Positions 1 through 8,629 of a DNA stretch of 38,669 bases are shown piece by piece. Every line of letters begins with the position of its first letter. The first letter of the stretch is position 1. Under the pieces are notes generated by a model that saw only the letters and a list, made by a program, of their open reading frames with translations, had not been told where the DNA came from and made no database searches. The position numbers and the translations under genes are program-made. The DNA lies in assembly GCA_903896595.1 (NCBI GenBank), contig CAITYL010000310.1:1-38669 (forward strand), in the 5' to 3' direction. The DNA is from an uncultured Lentisphaerota bacterium. Lineage in GTDB: Bacteria > Verrucomicrobiota > Lentisphaeria > Oligosphaerales > CAITYL01.

Positions 1-294
1 CCTCGGGCGGAACTCGATGGCGTTACAGCCGTTCCACCCTTGGTTTATCGGGCCACAGTCCGCCCAACCGAGCATGCTTGTCTTCGACGATAACGGGTTC
101 GTCCGCCCGAGGACGGGCGGCTCCCGGAGATGGGAAAACCGCGTACTTTTGAAACCAGCTCAAACAAATACCGTTACATGCCGGAGGGCCCTGCGACTCA
201 CGACAACCATGCGTGACACCCAGGTTTTGCGCAGGCCGGCACTGGGCGTCGTCCGCCATGACAAGACGTATCCATTTGCAGTGTCAATTAAACT
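1..294. other. Stretch without a recognised gene
   Basis: I see no supportable gene here. The open frames on both strands are low-complexity and resemble no family I know. The stretch holds one copy of a small hairpin repeat (family F, 98-145), and the sequence near 145-163 (ACTTTTGAAACC) recurs near 26738. The window edge cuts whatever lies to the left. Confidence 0.5.
98..145. repeat. Family F repeat, copy 1
   Basis: A short palindrome, GTCCGCCCGAGGACGGGCGG, is followed by CTCCCGG and a GATGGGAAAA tail. A close copy is at 10018-10070, and a copy lacking the left arm is at 1336-1375. Function unknown. Confidence 0.6.
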
Positions 295-384
295 TTTCAA
301 AAACGCCGGGGCTGGGTGCCGCTGGTATCGTTCCGTCCTGCGCGTTGCTACCCATTGCGGCACCCAGCCCCGGCGTTTTTGAAA
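295..384. terminator. 28-bp perfect inverted repeat, probable rnc terminator
   Basis: The arms at 295-322 and 357-384 are perfect reverse complements over 28 bp, with a 34-nt loop. Each arm has a T-run on one side and A-run on the other (CGTTTTTGAAA), so a transcript from either strand would form a GC-rich stem next to a U-run. It lies 36 nt beyond the rnc stop codon on the minus strand. Terminator activity is inferred; the length and perfection are unusual for a simple terminator. Confidence 0.6.
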
Positions 385-419
385 GGGGATTCCAAAGGGA
401 CGGGTCCCTTTGGCAGGGG

Positions 420-1136
420 TTATGGGGGCGGCGCCCCCGGCGGCGCGGCCGCTTCGTCTTCCAGGCGTTTGAGGGCGAGGCGGGCGGCTTCTTTTTCGGC
501 ATCCCGGCGACTGCCGGCCCGGGCGACGGCGAGTTCACGGCCGGCCAGCAGGACGCGCACTTCGAACTCGGGGGCATGGTCCGGGCCGCCCAGGTGCTGG
601 ACCTGATACTCGGGCAAGGTCCCGGCGTGGTCTTCCTGGGCGCGCTCCTGCAGGCGCCCCTTGGGATTTTCATCGATCAGCAACTGGGCGAGATCGAGTC
701 CGGAAGCCGCCAGCAACCGCTCCCAAAAGGCGGTGGCCGCCGCCAGGCCGCCATCCAGATAGATGGCGCCGATCATCGCCTCCAGGGAATCGGCCAGCAG
801 GGACGCGCGGTCGGCGCCGCCGGCGCGCCGTTCGCCCCGGCCGAGGCGCAGAAAACGGCCCAGATCGAGATGGCGCGCCAGTTTGTCCAGGGCGCCTTGG
901 TCGGTGAGCGTGGAGCGGAGGCGGGTCAAACCGCCCTCGTCCAGGTCGGGATGGCGGGTAAAGAGCCAGCCGCTGACGCAGAGCTGCAGGACGGCATCGC
1001 CGAGAAACTCCAGCCGTTCGTAGTGCGGCGGCGGCTGATGGTGCTCGCTGCTGTACGAGGGGTGGGTCAGCGCCTCCATCAACAGGTCCGTGCGTTGAAA
1101 CCGATACCCCAACCGTTCCTGCAGCTCGTCGGTCAT
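420..1136 (-). CDS. rnc: Ribonuclease III
   Basis: Double-strand-specific endoribonuclease that processes rRNA precursors and structured mRNAs in the cytoplasm. The 238-residue length is normal for the family. The RNase III signature ERLEFLGDAV is at residues 40-49, with the acidic metal-binding residues E43 and D47. The second acidic pair is D116 and E119 in the DSLEAMIGAIYLDGG segment. A double-stranded-RNA-binding domain follows from about residue 157, ending in an Ala-rich DAEKEAARLAL helix. The ATG at 1136 is preceded by AAGGAT at suitable spacing, supporting this start. The gene stands alone, with family A repeat DNA upstream and a long hairpin downstream. In a window this rich in hairpin repeats, an RNase III substrate role for repeat transcripts is conceivable but only inference. 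Confidence 0.96.
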   Translation of the reverse strand: MTDELQERLGYRFQRTDLLMEALTHPSYSSEHHQPPPHYERLEFLGDAVLQLCVSGWLFTRHPDLDEGGLTRLRSTLTDQGALDKLARHLDLGRFLRLGRGERRAGGADRASLLADSLEAMIGAIYLDGGLAAATAFWERLLAASGLDLAQLLIDENPKGRLQERAQEDHAGTLPEYQVQHLGGPDHAPEFEVRVLLAGRELAVARAGSRRDAEKEAARLALKRLEDEAAAPPGAPPP

Positions 1137-1173
1137 CGCAACGTCATCCTTGTTGACTTTTCGAGTGTATGGC

Positions 1174-1252
1174 CGTTTTGTCGGACGCTGTTGGGAACCC
1201 CCTTTTGAGGAAAGGCGGTTCCCAAACCCTCCGTCAAACCTGTTTGTGCCTT
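1174..1252. repeat. Family A repeat, end 1 only
   Basis: Contains TTGGGAACCCCCTTTTGAG, a GGCGGTTCCCAAACCC palindromic partner, and CTCCGTCAAACCTGTTTG. The same block occurs at 3346-3415, 36079-36270 and, inverted, at 22566-22784. Only the first half of the full element is present. It lies just upstream of rnc. Confidence 0.85.
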
Positions 1253-1281
1253 AAGTAGGATACAAAAGTCCCGATCAGATT

Positions 1282-1326
1282 AGCACCGTTTTGGAGTGCG
1301 GCAATTCCTTTGCCGCTTTTTATATC
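1282..1326. repeat. Family D repeat, copy 1
   Basis: GCACCGTTTTGGAGTGCGGC followed by AATTCCTTTGCCGCTTTT. The inner GCGGCAATTCCTTTGCCGC is an imperfect palindrome. A nearly identical copy lies inverted at 26687-26725. Confidence 0.7.
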
Positions 1327-1390
1327 GGCGTTATTTCAAGGCCGGGCGGCTCCCAGTGATGGAAAATTTCGTTACGTTTAAATGCACCTC

Positions 1391-1442
1391 AGCGGAGAAA
1401 AACTTCTCTGTGGCCTCTGCTGCCTCCTGTTTAAAATCCAGG
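1391..1442. repeat. Family C repeat, partial copy
   Basis: CGGAGAAAAACTTCTCTGTG followed by GCCTCTGCTGCCTCCTGTTT. Fuller copies at 9867-9936 and 26802-26868 carry the left arm AACAGGAGAAATC, which pairs with the CTCCTGTT end. A family F fragment (1336-1375) sits just upstream. Confidence 0.7.
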
Positions 1443-1460
1443 ACAGTGAATACACGCCCA

Positions 1461-1535
1461 TGTAGCAAAGCGATTGCATCGCGCTCTTCGCGCAGCACGT
1501 TTTCGATCTGGCGGGCTGCAAGCCCTTTGCTACAG
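1461..1535. repeat. Family E-like hairpin
   Basis: The outer arms TGTAGCAAAG (1461-1470) and CTTTGCTACA (1525-1534) pair. The interior carries the short palindrome GGGCTGCAAGCCC (1513-1525), also found in the family E elements near 20046 and 25108. Function unknown. Confidence 0.6.
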
Positions 1536-1611
1536 AAGACGTTCGCGCTTCATGTTAATTCTGGCTTCTGAATTCTAATTTCCCGGCAGCCGTTTGTTTT
1601 GTAAGAGACTG

Positions 1612-1648
1612 TTAACTAACAGCCTACAGCCTAAAATGCTTCAGCCTC
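1612..1648. repeat. CAGCCTA short repeat block, copy 1
   Basis: ACAGCCTACAGCCTAAAATG followed by CTTCAGCCTC. Related blocks are at 10084-10118 and 23790-23823. It lies just beyond the pgi stop codon. Confidence 0.6.
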
Positions 1649-1659
1649 TCCGCTGTTGT

Positions 1660-3228
1660 TCAGGCCACGGTGTATTCCCAGGCGCCGGCAACGAAGGCGC
1701 GGGTGATGCGGCGGCCGGCCAGGGGACGGCCGTTGACCGCGGCTTTGTCGAGCCAGCCGGCAATGGTTCGGGCCTGCTCCGGACAGCCGGCCGCGGTGGC
1801 GGCGGCCGCGGCTGAACCGCGCCAGGCGGCGGCGGCCGGCGTGGCGAGCCAGTCTTGCAGTTGGCCGAGGATCACGGTGACTTCTTTGCTGGCCAGCTTG
1901 TAGGCCTGCACTCCCGGCTGGTGAAAGGCGTTGACGTGAATCAGTTCGGCATAGACAGCGACCGCCCGCTCGAACAGGGCGATGAGCATGCCGAGATTAT
2001 AGACGTCCGCCGCGGTCAGGGTGATTTCCATGGCCCGGCGCCCCTTGCCGGTGAGGGCGCGGACCAGGCCTTCCTTGAACCCGTGCAGATAATCGCCCAT
2101 GGACAGGCGGGCGTCAATGGGGTAGTCGGCGGCGTCGCGCAACGGCTCGATGAACACGGCGAAAAAGTCATCGCGCCCGTCATTGAGCTGCTGGATATAG
2201 GCGTGGGCGTCGGTGCCGCCCTTGTTGCCGTAGACGGTGAGCCCCTGGTGCACCACCTTGCCGTCCAGATCTTTTTCCTTGCCGAGACTTTCCATCACCA
2301 ACTGCTGCAAATACTTGCCCATCAGTCCGAAGCGGTCGCTGTAGGGCACCACGACCATGTTGCGGTCGCCCTTGCCATGACCGGCGAGGTACCAGGCGGC
2401 GGCCAGCAGGTATCCGGGATTGCGGGCGGGGTCCGGCTGGCGGGTCAGTTCATCCATGTGCCGGGCGCCGGCCACCAGGGCGGCGAAATCGATGCCGGCC
2501 AACGCGGCGGGCACATGGCCGACAATATTGATCTCGCTGGTGCGGCCGCCGACGGAATCGGCCATGGGAAAGATCTTGCGCCAGTTGCCGGCATGGGCAT
2601 ACCGGTCCAGTTCGCTGCCGGGCATGGTGACGGCCACCGCGTGCGGCCCGAAGGGGATGCCGGCCGCGCGGTAGCGCGCCTCCAGGGCGAGCATGTTGTT
2701 CTTGGTCTCCTGGGTGGCGCCCGACTTGGAGATGGTTACGGCCAGGGTCTTGGCCAAATCCAACACGGCGAGGGCATCAGTCAGGCCGGCGCTGTCGGTG
2801 TTATCGACAAAATAGATTTTGGGATACCCGCGGCGGGCGGCGGACGACTGGTCGTTCCAGTACGGGCCGTGGGCGGCCTGCTGGAGCAATTGCGGTCCAA
2901 GAGCCGAGCCGCCGATGCCATTGATCAGCACCTGGGTGATCTCGCCGGCGGCGGCGAGGTCGCGGGCAAACGCCTCCACGTCGCGGAACAGGGAGGAGTC
3001 CGCATAGACCAGGCGGTCGCTGAAATGGGTGACCTTGCGGTTTTCGTCGGGGTTTTTGATGGCACCGGCTTCGAGCCGGACCATTTCCGCGTGGGCCTGG
3101 GCCAGGGGGCCGGCCAGAGTGGCGAACTGGGCCGGCTGAATGCCCATGCCGGTCAGGTCGAGGGTGAATCCGGTTTCGGCATCAACAAACACGGCGGGAA
3201 CCGCGGACGGACAGGCAGGGGCGGACAT
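1660..3228 (-). CDS. pgi: Glucose-6-phosphate isomerase
   Basis: Interconverts glucose 6-phosphate and fructose 6-phosphate in glycolysis and gluconeogenesis (cytoplasm). The chosen ATG at 3228 gives 522 residues starting MSAPACPSAV, and is preceded by AAGGAG with a ten-base spacer; a longer frame to 3291 has no such site and begins with unrelated residues. Family motifs are visible in order: GIGGSALGPQ and KSGATQETKN in the sugar-phosphate-binding domain, then VVPYSDRFGLMGKYLQQ, HQGLTVYGNKGGTDAH (catalytic His region) and HVNAFHQPGVQAYK near the C-terminus, which holds the catalytic Lys. It stands alone, divergent from the lptD-like gene. A weak TATAGT lies at 3318-3323 on the minus strand, about 90 nt upstream, without a convincing -35. 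Confidence 0.95.
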   Translation of the reverse strand: MSAPACPSAVPAVFVDAETGFTLDLTGMGIQPAQFATLAGPLAQAHAEMVRLEAGAIKNPDENRKVTHFSDRLVYADSSLFRDVEAFARDLAAAGEITQVLINGIGGSALGPQLLQQAAHGPYWNDQSSAARRGYPKIYFVDNTDSAGLTDALAVLDLAKTLAVTISKSGATQETKNNMLALEARYRAAGIPFGPHAVAVTMPGSELDRYAHAGNWRKIFPMADSVGGRTSEINIVGHVPAALAGIDFAALVAGARHMDELTRQPDPARNPGYLLAAAWYLAGHGKGDRNMVVVPYSDRFGLMGKYLQQLVMESLGKEKDLDGKVVHQGLTVYGNKGGTDAHAYIQQLNDGRDDFFAVFIEPLRDAADYPIDARLSMGDYLHGFKEGLVRALTGKGRRAMEITLTAADVYNLGMLIALFERAVAVYAELIHVNAFHQPGVQAYKLASKEVTVILGQLQDWLATPAAAAWRGSAAAAATAAGCPEQARTIAGWLDKAAVNGRPLAGRRITRAFVAGAWEYTVA

Positions 3229-3345
3229 GGGATACGCTCTCCTTGAAAATGAGGGGGACGGCCGGAGCCCGAGACGGGCCGGGACCAGCAACGGGTTACA
3301 GAGGTGGACAACGGCGTACTATAAACCGGAATGAACGTCCATCGA

Positions 3346-3415
3346 GGTTGTCGGACGATGTTGGGAACCCCCTTTTGAGGAAAGGCGGTTCCCAAACCCT
3401 CCGTCAAACCTGTTC
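3346..3415. repeat. Family A repeat, end 1 only
   Basis: Same block as 1174-1252: GTCGGACGATG, TTGGGAACCCCCTTTTGAG and CTCCGTCAAACCTGTT. It fills most of the divergent gap between pgi and the lptD-like gene. Confidence 0.85.
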
Positions 3416-3513
3416 GCAACCGTCCCGCGTTCCGCTATGTTACAGGGTTTTAATGTATTCCCTGGCCCGAAAGCACGGGCCACGTTTTTACCGGACCGTG
3501 AAAGGACGGGGGC

Positions 3514-5976
3514 ATGACCAGGCAAAACGGGCGATCCACAACACGGCTCCGGCCGGCGTGGCTGACGCTGCTGGCCGTGCTGGCGTTCACCCTGGCCACG
3601 GCCACCGCCATTGCCGCCAAAGCCCCGGCGGCGGCCGCCGATCCCGGTCAGGGCGGTACCACCGCCGATCCGGAAGGGCCGCTGAGCCAGGAGGCCGCGG
3701 TCAGGGCCGCCAATTCCGCCAAGAGCATCAAGGAAGCCGCCGGCAAATTGGCGCTCGGGGACAAGAGCCCGATCGACATCCAGGCCGACCAGTACGAGTT
3801 CCGGCCCGACACCGGCGAGGCCCTCGGTCACGGCAACATCCGCCTGGTCTTCCAGGACGTCATTCTGACCGCCGATGAACTGACCGCCAACCTGTACACC
3901 AAAACGGTGGCCGCCAAGGGGCATGTCAAGCTCCAGCGCGGGGTGTTTGTCTGGGAAGGCGATGCCGTCACCGGCAACCTGGGCACCCGCGAATTCCGGG
4001 TCGGCGAATACCGCGCCCAAGTGGAGCCCTGGTTCTTCCGCGGCCAGACCGGCGTCTACAACAGCAAGGGCGAGGTGGAGATTGGCCAGGCCCAAATGTC
4101 CTCCTGCAGCTACCTGAACGAGACCGTGCCACATCCCCATTACAGCATGTCGGCCAAGCGCATTGTCTATTACCCCGACGGCCGTTACAAGGCGTACGGC
4201 ATGGTCGTCCGCTTCTGGGGGGTGCCCGTCACGCCGCCGATCACCTACAGCGGCAACACCCAGGGTAATTCCGGCTTCTCCGTGCGCCCCGGCTACAGCA
4301 GTTCCTGGGGGGCGTTCCTGTTGGTCGGCAAGACCTTTGACCTCAGCCGCAACCTGACCGTGGACACCACTCTTGAAGGCCGCACCAAGCGCGGGGTGGC
4401 CGCCGGCGCCAATGCGACCTACAAACAGGGTGACTCCACCACCCAGGCGATGGTCTACGGCATGAATGACACCAAGCCGCCCACGACCTCCGAAGGCCAA
4501 AACCGCCGGTTCGACGAAACTCATGACCGCTACCGTGCCGAGGCCTACCATCGCACCGACTTCAGCAACGACCTCACCCTCCGCGCCCGGGGCGACCTCC
4601 TCAGCGATGTCGACATGCTCGAAGACTGGTTCGAGAACGAATACAACAGCAACCCCCAGCCCAAGACCTTCGTCGATGCGACCCTGGACAAGGAACGGTT
4701 CTCCCTTTCCGGTTACGGCCGGGCGCGGATCAACTCTTTTGAATCCACCGTGGAAACGCTCCCCGGCGTGCGCCTGCAACTGCCGCGCCAGCGCCTTTTC
4801 CAATCGCCGATCTATTACCAGAGCGAAACCACGGTCGCCCACCTGAAAATGCGGTGGCGCGATTACGACTTCCAGCGGCCCGACGGTGAGGACGGCAAAC
4901 CGTTGGCGGAAAATTCGGATTATGAGGCCACGCGCCTCGACACCACTCACATGTTCTATGCCCCCTTCAAGCTGCAGGACGTGGTCCAGGTCGTTCCCCG
5001 CGCCGGGGTCCGGGCCACCTATTACGACCAAAGTAGCAAGCAAGCCATCACCACCAACGACCTCAACAACATGTTCATTGTCGACGACCCTGACAATTAC
5101 AACAGCACCGTCCCGGTCAAGGCCTATGACGACCAGGGCGGACAGGTCACCCGCCTCTTGGGCGAAGGCGGCCTTGAATTGTCCAGCAAGTTCTACCGCT
5201 CCTGGCAGAACCTGAAAAACGAGTCCCTGCAGCTGGACGGCCTGCGTCACGTGGTTCAGCCGTACGCCAACTACACCTATGTTACCGACCCCAACGAAAA
5301 CCGCGACAACCTCTACTTTTTCGATGAGGTGGACCGGCTAAACGAGCAGAATTTCGTCCGCGTCGGCGTCAAGCAACGGTGGGAAACCCGCCGCAGCCAG
5401 CGCATCTACACCCTGGCCTCCCTGGAAAACTACGCCGACTTCCCCTTCACCAGCGAGGACGGCCAGGACGAATTGGACAACCCCGGCTACTTTGGCACCC
5501 GCGCCGCCTTTTCGCCGCGGGAGTACCTGAAATTCTACGGTCATCTCCTGGCCGACATGGGTGAAAACAAAGTGGACAGCGGCCGCATCGGCACCAACAT
5601 TGGCGACCCCAAAACGGTCCTGTGGGATTTCTCCTACCTGTACCGCGACCAATACACCCCGCGCACCGTCTACTCCATGGGCAGCAATCTCACCACCGTT
5701 GGCGGCGACACCATCTTCCCCCATTCCGGCAACGACGGCAGTTTCGTCACCATCGGCGCCTCCTTCCCCATCAACCAAAAAACCGGCGGTCATGTTGAAT
5801 ACCGCTACGATATTCTCGACAACCGGTTTGCCTCCCAAATCTACGAGATCACCCGCGATCTCCACTGCTGGGTCGGCGCCCTCCGTTTTGAACAGGACGC
5901 GGACGGCCGCTCCAACGTTATGGTGACCTTCTACCTCAAGGCCGATCCCCACCTCGGCTTTGACACCAGCTACTAG
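3514..5976 (+). CDS. LptD-like outer-membrane protein (LPS assembly)
   Basis: Probable outer-membrane beta-barrel of the LptD/OstA family, which inserts lipopolysaccharide into the outer leaflet. The 820-residue length fits LptD. An N-terminal signal peptide is clear (basic start, then PAWLTLLAVLAFTLATATA). It is followed by an OstA-type jelly-roll segment at about residues 85-145 (IDIQADQYEFRPDTGEALGHG, with later VAAKGHVKLQRG). The rest is a long run of alternating polar and aromatic strands ending in an aromatic residue (FDTSY), as usual for outer-membrane barrels. The ATG at 3514 has AAAGGA seven bases upstream. Few cysteines are present, so the disulfide pattern of E. coli LptD is not conserved. 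No lptA or lptE neighbour is in view, so I leave the symbol blank. Confidence 0.85.
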   Translation: MTRQNGRSTTRLRPAWLTLLAVLAFTLATATAIAAKAPAAAADPGQGGTTADPEGPLSQEAAVRAANSAKSIKEAAGKLALGDKSPIDIQADQYEFRPDTGEALGHGNIRLVFQDVILTADELTANLYTKTVAAKGHVKLQRGVFVWEGDAVTGNLGTREFRVGEYRAQVEPWFFRGQTGVYNSKGEVEIGQAQMSSCSYLNETVPHPHYSMSAKRIVYYPDGRYKAYGMVVRFWGVPVTPPITYSGNTQGNSGFSVRPGYSSSWGAFLLVGKTFDLSRNLTVDTTLEGRTKRGVAAGANATYKQGDSTTQAMVYGMNDTKPPTTSEGQNRRFDETHDRYRAEAYHRTDFSNDLTLRARGDLLSDVDMLEDWFENEYNSNPQPKTFVDATLDKERFSLSGYGRARINSFESTVETLPGVRLQLPRQRLFQSPIYYQSETTVAHLKMRWRDYDFQRPDGEDGKPLAENSDYEATRLDTTHMFYAPFKLQDVVQVVPRAGVRATYYDQSSKQAITTNDLNNMFIVDDPDNYNSTVPVKAYDDQGGQVTRLLGEGGLELSSKFYRSWQNLKNESLQLDGLRHVVQPYANYTYVTDPNENRDNLYFFDEVDRLNEQNFVRVGVKQRWETRRSQRIYTLASLENYADFPFTSEDGQDELDNPGYFGTRAAFSPREYLKFYGHLLADMGENKVDSGRIGTNIGDPKTVLWDFSYLYRDQYTPRTVYSMGSNLTTVGGDTIFPHSGNDGSFVTIGASFPINQKTGGHVEYRYDILDNRFASQIYEITRDLHCWVGALRFEQDADGRSNVMVTFYLKADPHLGFDTSY

Positions 5977-6052
5977 AAAAAAGCTGAAAACTGAGCCTCT
6001 TAAAAAACCACGGCTGCCATCCTTACAGTATTCGACATTCGACATTTTCCAT

Positions 6053-6164
6053 CCGAGCCCGGAACGTTAGTGACGGGTCAAAAAGGGTGCCGTTTTCTAA
6101 GAAAAGTGGATTCTTTTTGACCGGTCACTTTCGCTCCCTGCGGTCGCTTCGTTCGCGGCTCGGA
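6053..6164. repeat. Family R1 element, copy 1
   Basis: Palindromic element with terminal inverted repeats TCCGAGCC(C/G)(C/G)GAACG, continuing inward to AGTGACSGGTCAA arms. In this copy the TCCGAGCCCGGAACG end is on the left. The centre carries TTCTAAGAAAAGTGGATTC, unlike the other copies. A short ATTCGACATTCGACATT repeat precedes it (6030-6046). Confidence 0.85.
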
Positions 6165-6207
6165 TTGGCATCGAACCGATAACCGGAGTTTTGCAAGAGC
6201 CTCACTA

Positions 6208-6241
6208 ATTTCTGCTTTCTGCTTTCCCCGTTTCTGCTTTT
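6208..6241. repeat. TTTCTGC 7-bp repeat block
   Basis: TTTCTGCTTTCTGCTTT, then CCCCG and TTTCTGCTTT. The same repeat forms both arms of a hairpin at 7482-7564. Confidence 0.6.
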
Positions 6242-6245
6242 CTTC

Positions 6246-6275
6246 TCAACCGCCCAACCCCTCAACCGCCCAACC
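6246..6275 (+). repeat. 8-bp CCCAACCG-type repeat, short block
   Basis: CAACCGCCCAACCCCTCAAC and CGCCCAACC, about four 8-bp units ending three bases before the start codon of the aminotransferase gene. Larger blocks of the same repeat, in the same orientation relative to the gene, precede larC (16366-16482) and recQ (38512-38669). Confidence 0.75.
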
Positions 6276-6278
6276 ATC

Positions 6279-7397
6279 ATGAACGTTCCCCTGCTTGACC
6301 TCAAGCCGCAATACCAGGCGCTCCGCGAGGAAATCCGCCGCGTCATGGACGAGGTGTGCGACGCCCAGGCGTTCATCCTTGGCCCGCGCGTGGAGCAGTT
6401 CGAGAACGAGATGGCTGCGTACTGCGGCGCCGCCGGGGCCTGTGGCGTCACCTCCGGTTCCGACGCCCTGCTGGTCTGCCTGATGCTCGAAAACATCGGG
6501 GCCGGGGCCGAAGTCATCACTTCGCCCTACACCTTCTTTGCCACCGGCGGCGCCATCGCCCGCACCGGCGCCACTCCGGTGTTTGCCGACATCGACCCCG
6601 CGTCGTTCAATCTCGACCCCGCCGCCGTCGCCCGCTGCATCACCCCGCGCACCCGGGCCATCATGCCGGTGCACCTGTTCGGCCAAACCGCCGACCTGGG
6701 CCCGCTCCTCGAACTTGCCGCCAAGCACAAGTTGGTGGTCATTGAAGACGCCTGCCAGGCGATCGGCGCCGAATATCGGGGCCGGCGCGCCGGCAGCGTC
6801 GGCGACTACGGCTGCTTCTCCTTCTTTCCCAGCAAGAACCTTGGCGGCTTCGGCGACGGCGGTCTGGTCACCGTTCGCGACCCCGCCCGCCTGGCCCTCC
6901 TCCGACAGTACCGCAACCATGGCATGGAGCCGCGCTACTACCACCACCACATCGGCGGCAACTTCCGCCTCGACGCGCTGCAGGCCGCCGTGCTCTCGGT
7001 CAAGCTGAAATACTTGGACGGCTGGACCGCCGCCCGCCAGGCCAATGCCGCCGATTACGCCCGCCGCTTCGCCGTCTCCCCGGCCGCCGCCCAGGTCGGC
7101 CTGCCGGCAGTGCTGCCGTGGTGCACCCGTCACGTCTACAATCAGTATTGCATCCGTTTGCCGGCCGCCAAGCGCCAGACCGTGTGGGACGGGCTCCGGG
7201 CCGCCGGGGTCGGCTGCGAGGTCTACTACCCCGTGCCGCTGCACCTCCAGCCCTGCTTCGCCAGCTTGGGCGGCAAGCCAGGCGACTTCCCGGAAAGCGA
7301 GCGCGCATCCGTGGAAACGCTGGCCCTGCCCATCTATCCGGAAACCACCGGCGACCAGCGCCAGTTCGTCGTCGACACCATCGCCCGCCAGCTGTAA
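6279..7397 (+). CDS. DegT/DnrJ/EryC1/StrS-family sugar aminotransferase
   Basis: PLP-dependent aminotransferase acting on nucleotide-linked keto sugars, as used for surface polysaccharide or lipopolysaccharide sugars. The 372-residue length is typical. The PLP-binding features are TSGSDAL at residues 58-64, IEDACQAIGAEYRG with Asp157, and the PLP lysine K186 in FFPSKNLGGFGDGG. The C-terminal EVYYPVPLHLQPCF matches the acceptor loop of WbpE/VioA-type enzymes, but the exact substrate cannot be read from sequence. There is no clear Shine-Dalgarno site; an 8-bp C-rich repeat block runs to three bases before the ATG. It stands alone between repeat-filled gaps, with no other amino-sugar genes next to it, although an LptD-like gene lies upstream. 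Confidence 0.9.
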   Translation: MNVPLLDLKPQYQALREEIRRVMDEVCDAQAFILGPRVEQFENEMAAYCGAAGACGVTSGSDALLVCLMLENIGAGAEVITSPYTFFATGGAIARTGATPVFADIDPASFNLDPAAVARCITPRTRAIMPVHLFGQTADLGPLLELAAKHKLVVIEDACQAIGAEYRGRRAGSVGDYGCFSFFPSKNLGGFGDGGLVTVRDPARLALLRQYRNHGMEPRYYHHHIGGNFRLDALQAAVLSVKLKYLDGWTAARQANAADYARRFAVSPAAAQVGLPAVLPWCTRHVYNQYCIRLPAAKRQTVWDGLRAAGVGCEVYYPVPLHLQPCFASLGGKPGDFPESERASVETLALPIYPETTGDQRQFVVDTIARQL

Positions 7398-7427
7398 TCT
7401 GAATTATTCACCACAAGGAGATGCCAA

Positions 7428-7598
7428 TCCGAGCCGCGAACGAAGCGACCGCAGGGAGCGAAAGTGACCGGTCAACAAAGAAAAAGCTGAAAGCAGAAAT
7501 TAAGAAAGCTGAAATAAATATCGGATTTCATTTCTGCTTTCTGCTTTCTTAATTTCAGCTTTTGATGGTTGACCCGTCACTAACGTTCCGGGCTCGGA
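7428..7598. repeat. Family R1 element, copy 2, with a second hairpin inside
   Basis: Begins TCCGAGCCGCGAACG and ends CGTTCCGGGCTCGGA, with GTGACCGGTCAA and TTGACCCGTCAC arms inside. The centre is replaced by an unrelated hairpin built from the 7-bp TTTCTGC repeat: left arm 7482-7517, right arm 7527-7564. It fills the gap between the aminotransferase and trpS. Confidence 0.85.
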
Positions 7599-7638
7599 TC
7601 AGCAAATTCAGTTCGCCACCGACAGAAATCAGGATGAC

Positions 7639-8622
7639 ATGAGCAACGCGACCACGCAACGACGCATTTTGTCCGGGGTGCAGTCCTCCGGGACCCTGCA
7701 CCTGGGCAATTATTTCGGCATGATGCGGCCGGCGCTTGAGCTTCAGGACAGTTGCGAGTGTTTTTACTTCATCGCCGACTACCATTCCCTGACCAGCAAT
7801 CCCGCCCCCCAGCAACTGCGGGAGCGCGTGCTGGGCGTGGCCATGGACTTCCTGGCCTGCGGCCTGGACCCGCAACGCACGGTGTTTTTCCGCCAGTCGG
7901 ACATTTCGGAAGTGACCGAACTCGCCTGGATCCTGAGCTGCATCACGCCCATGGGGCTGCTGGAGCGCTGCCACAGCTATAAGGACAAGGTCGCCCGCGG
8001 CATCGCCCCCAATCACGGCCTGTTCGCCTACCCGGTGCTGATGGCCGCCGACATCCTGATCTATCAGGCCAACGGCGTGCCGGTGGGCAAGGACCAGAAA
8101 CAGCACTTGGAAGTCACGCGCGACATCGCCATCCGCTTCAACAACCAGTACGGCGAGTTGCTTACCGTGCCCGATCCGATGATCCGCGACGAGGTGGCGG
8201 TGGTGCCCGGCCTCGACGGCCAAAAAATGAGCAAGAGTTACGGCAACGCCATCGAGCTCTTCGCCCCCGAAAAGGCGGCGCGCAAGAAGATCATGAGCAT
8301 TGTCACCGATTCGACGCCGATGGAGGCGCCCAAAAACCCGGACACCTGCAACGTGTTTGCCCTGTACAAGCTGATGGCGACGCCCGACGAGGTGGCGGCG
8401 CTGCGTCAGCGCTACTTGGCCGGCGGCATGGGCTACGGTCACGCCAAGCAGGCGCTGTTCGACTGCTACTGGGCCTATTTCCAAGCCGCCCGGACCCGGC
8501 GCGCCGAACTGGAAAAAAACCTGGACTATGTTGAAGGGGTGTTGCGGGACGGTGCCGTCCGCGCCCGTGCCGCCGCCACCCAAACCATGGCGAACGTCAA
8601 GCGCGCGGTCGGTTTGGCCTAG
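7639..8622 (+). CDS. trpS: Tryptophanyl-tRNA synthetase
   Basis: Class I aminoacyl-tRNA synthetase that charges tRNA-Trp. The 327-residue length fits bacterial TrpS. The HIGH-type motif appears as TLHLGN (residues 19-24) in the context SGVQSSGTLHLGNYFG, and KMSKS is intact at 196-200 (GLDGQKMSKSYGN). The segments CFYFIADYHSLT and GLLERCHSYKDK are also family-typical. The ATG at 7639 has AGGATG just upstream. It is monocistronic as far as can be seen: a family R1 element precedes it and a repeat-rich gap follows. No trp-operon leader or T-box was recognised. Confidence 0.95.
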   Translation: MSNATTQRRILSGVQSSGTLHLGNYFGMMRPALELQDSCECFYFIADYHSLTSNPAPQQLRERVLGVAMDFLACGLDPQRTVFFRQSDISEVTELAWILSCITPMGLLERCHSYKDKVARGIAPNHGLFAYPVLMAADILIYQANGVPVGKDQKQHLEVTRDIAIRFNNQYGELLTVPDPMIRDEVAVVPGLDGQKMSKSYGNAIELFAPEKAARKKIMSIVTDSTPMEAPKNPDTCNVFALYKLMATPDEVAALRQRYLAGGMGYGHAKQALFDCYWAYFQAARTRRAELEKNLDYVEGVLRDGAVRARAAATQTMANVKRAVGLA

Positions 8623-8629
8623 TACAAAA

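Noticed and set aside
213-1208. Long plus-strand open frame opposite rnc
   Set aside because: It is the antisense shadow of rnc extended into repeat DNA; its residues are Gly/Gln/Arg-rich and match no family, whereas the minus frame is plainly RNase III.
3319-5250. Long minus-strand open frame opposite the lptD-like gene
   Set aside because: Antisense shadow caused by high GC; the plus frame has a signal peptide, ribosome site and barrel pattern.
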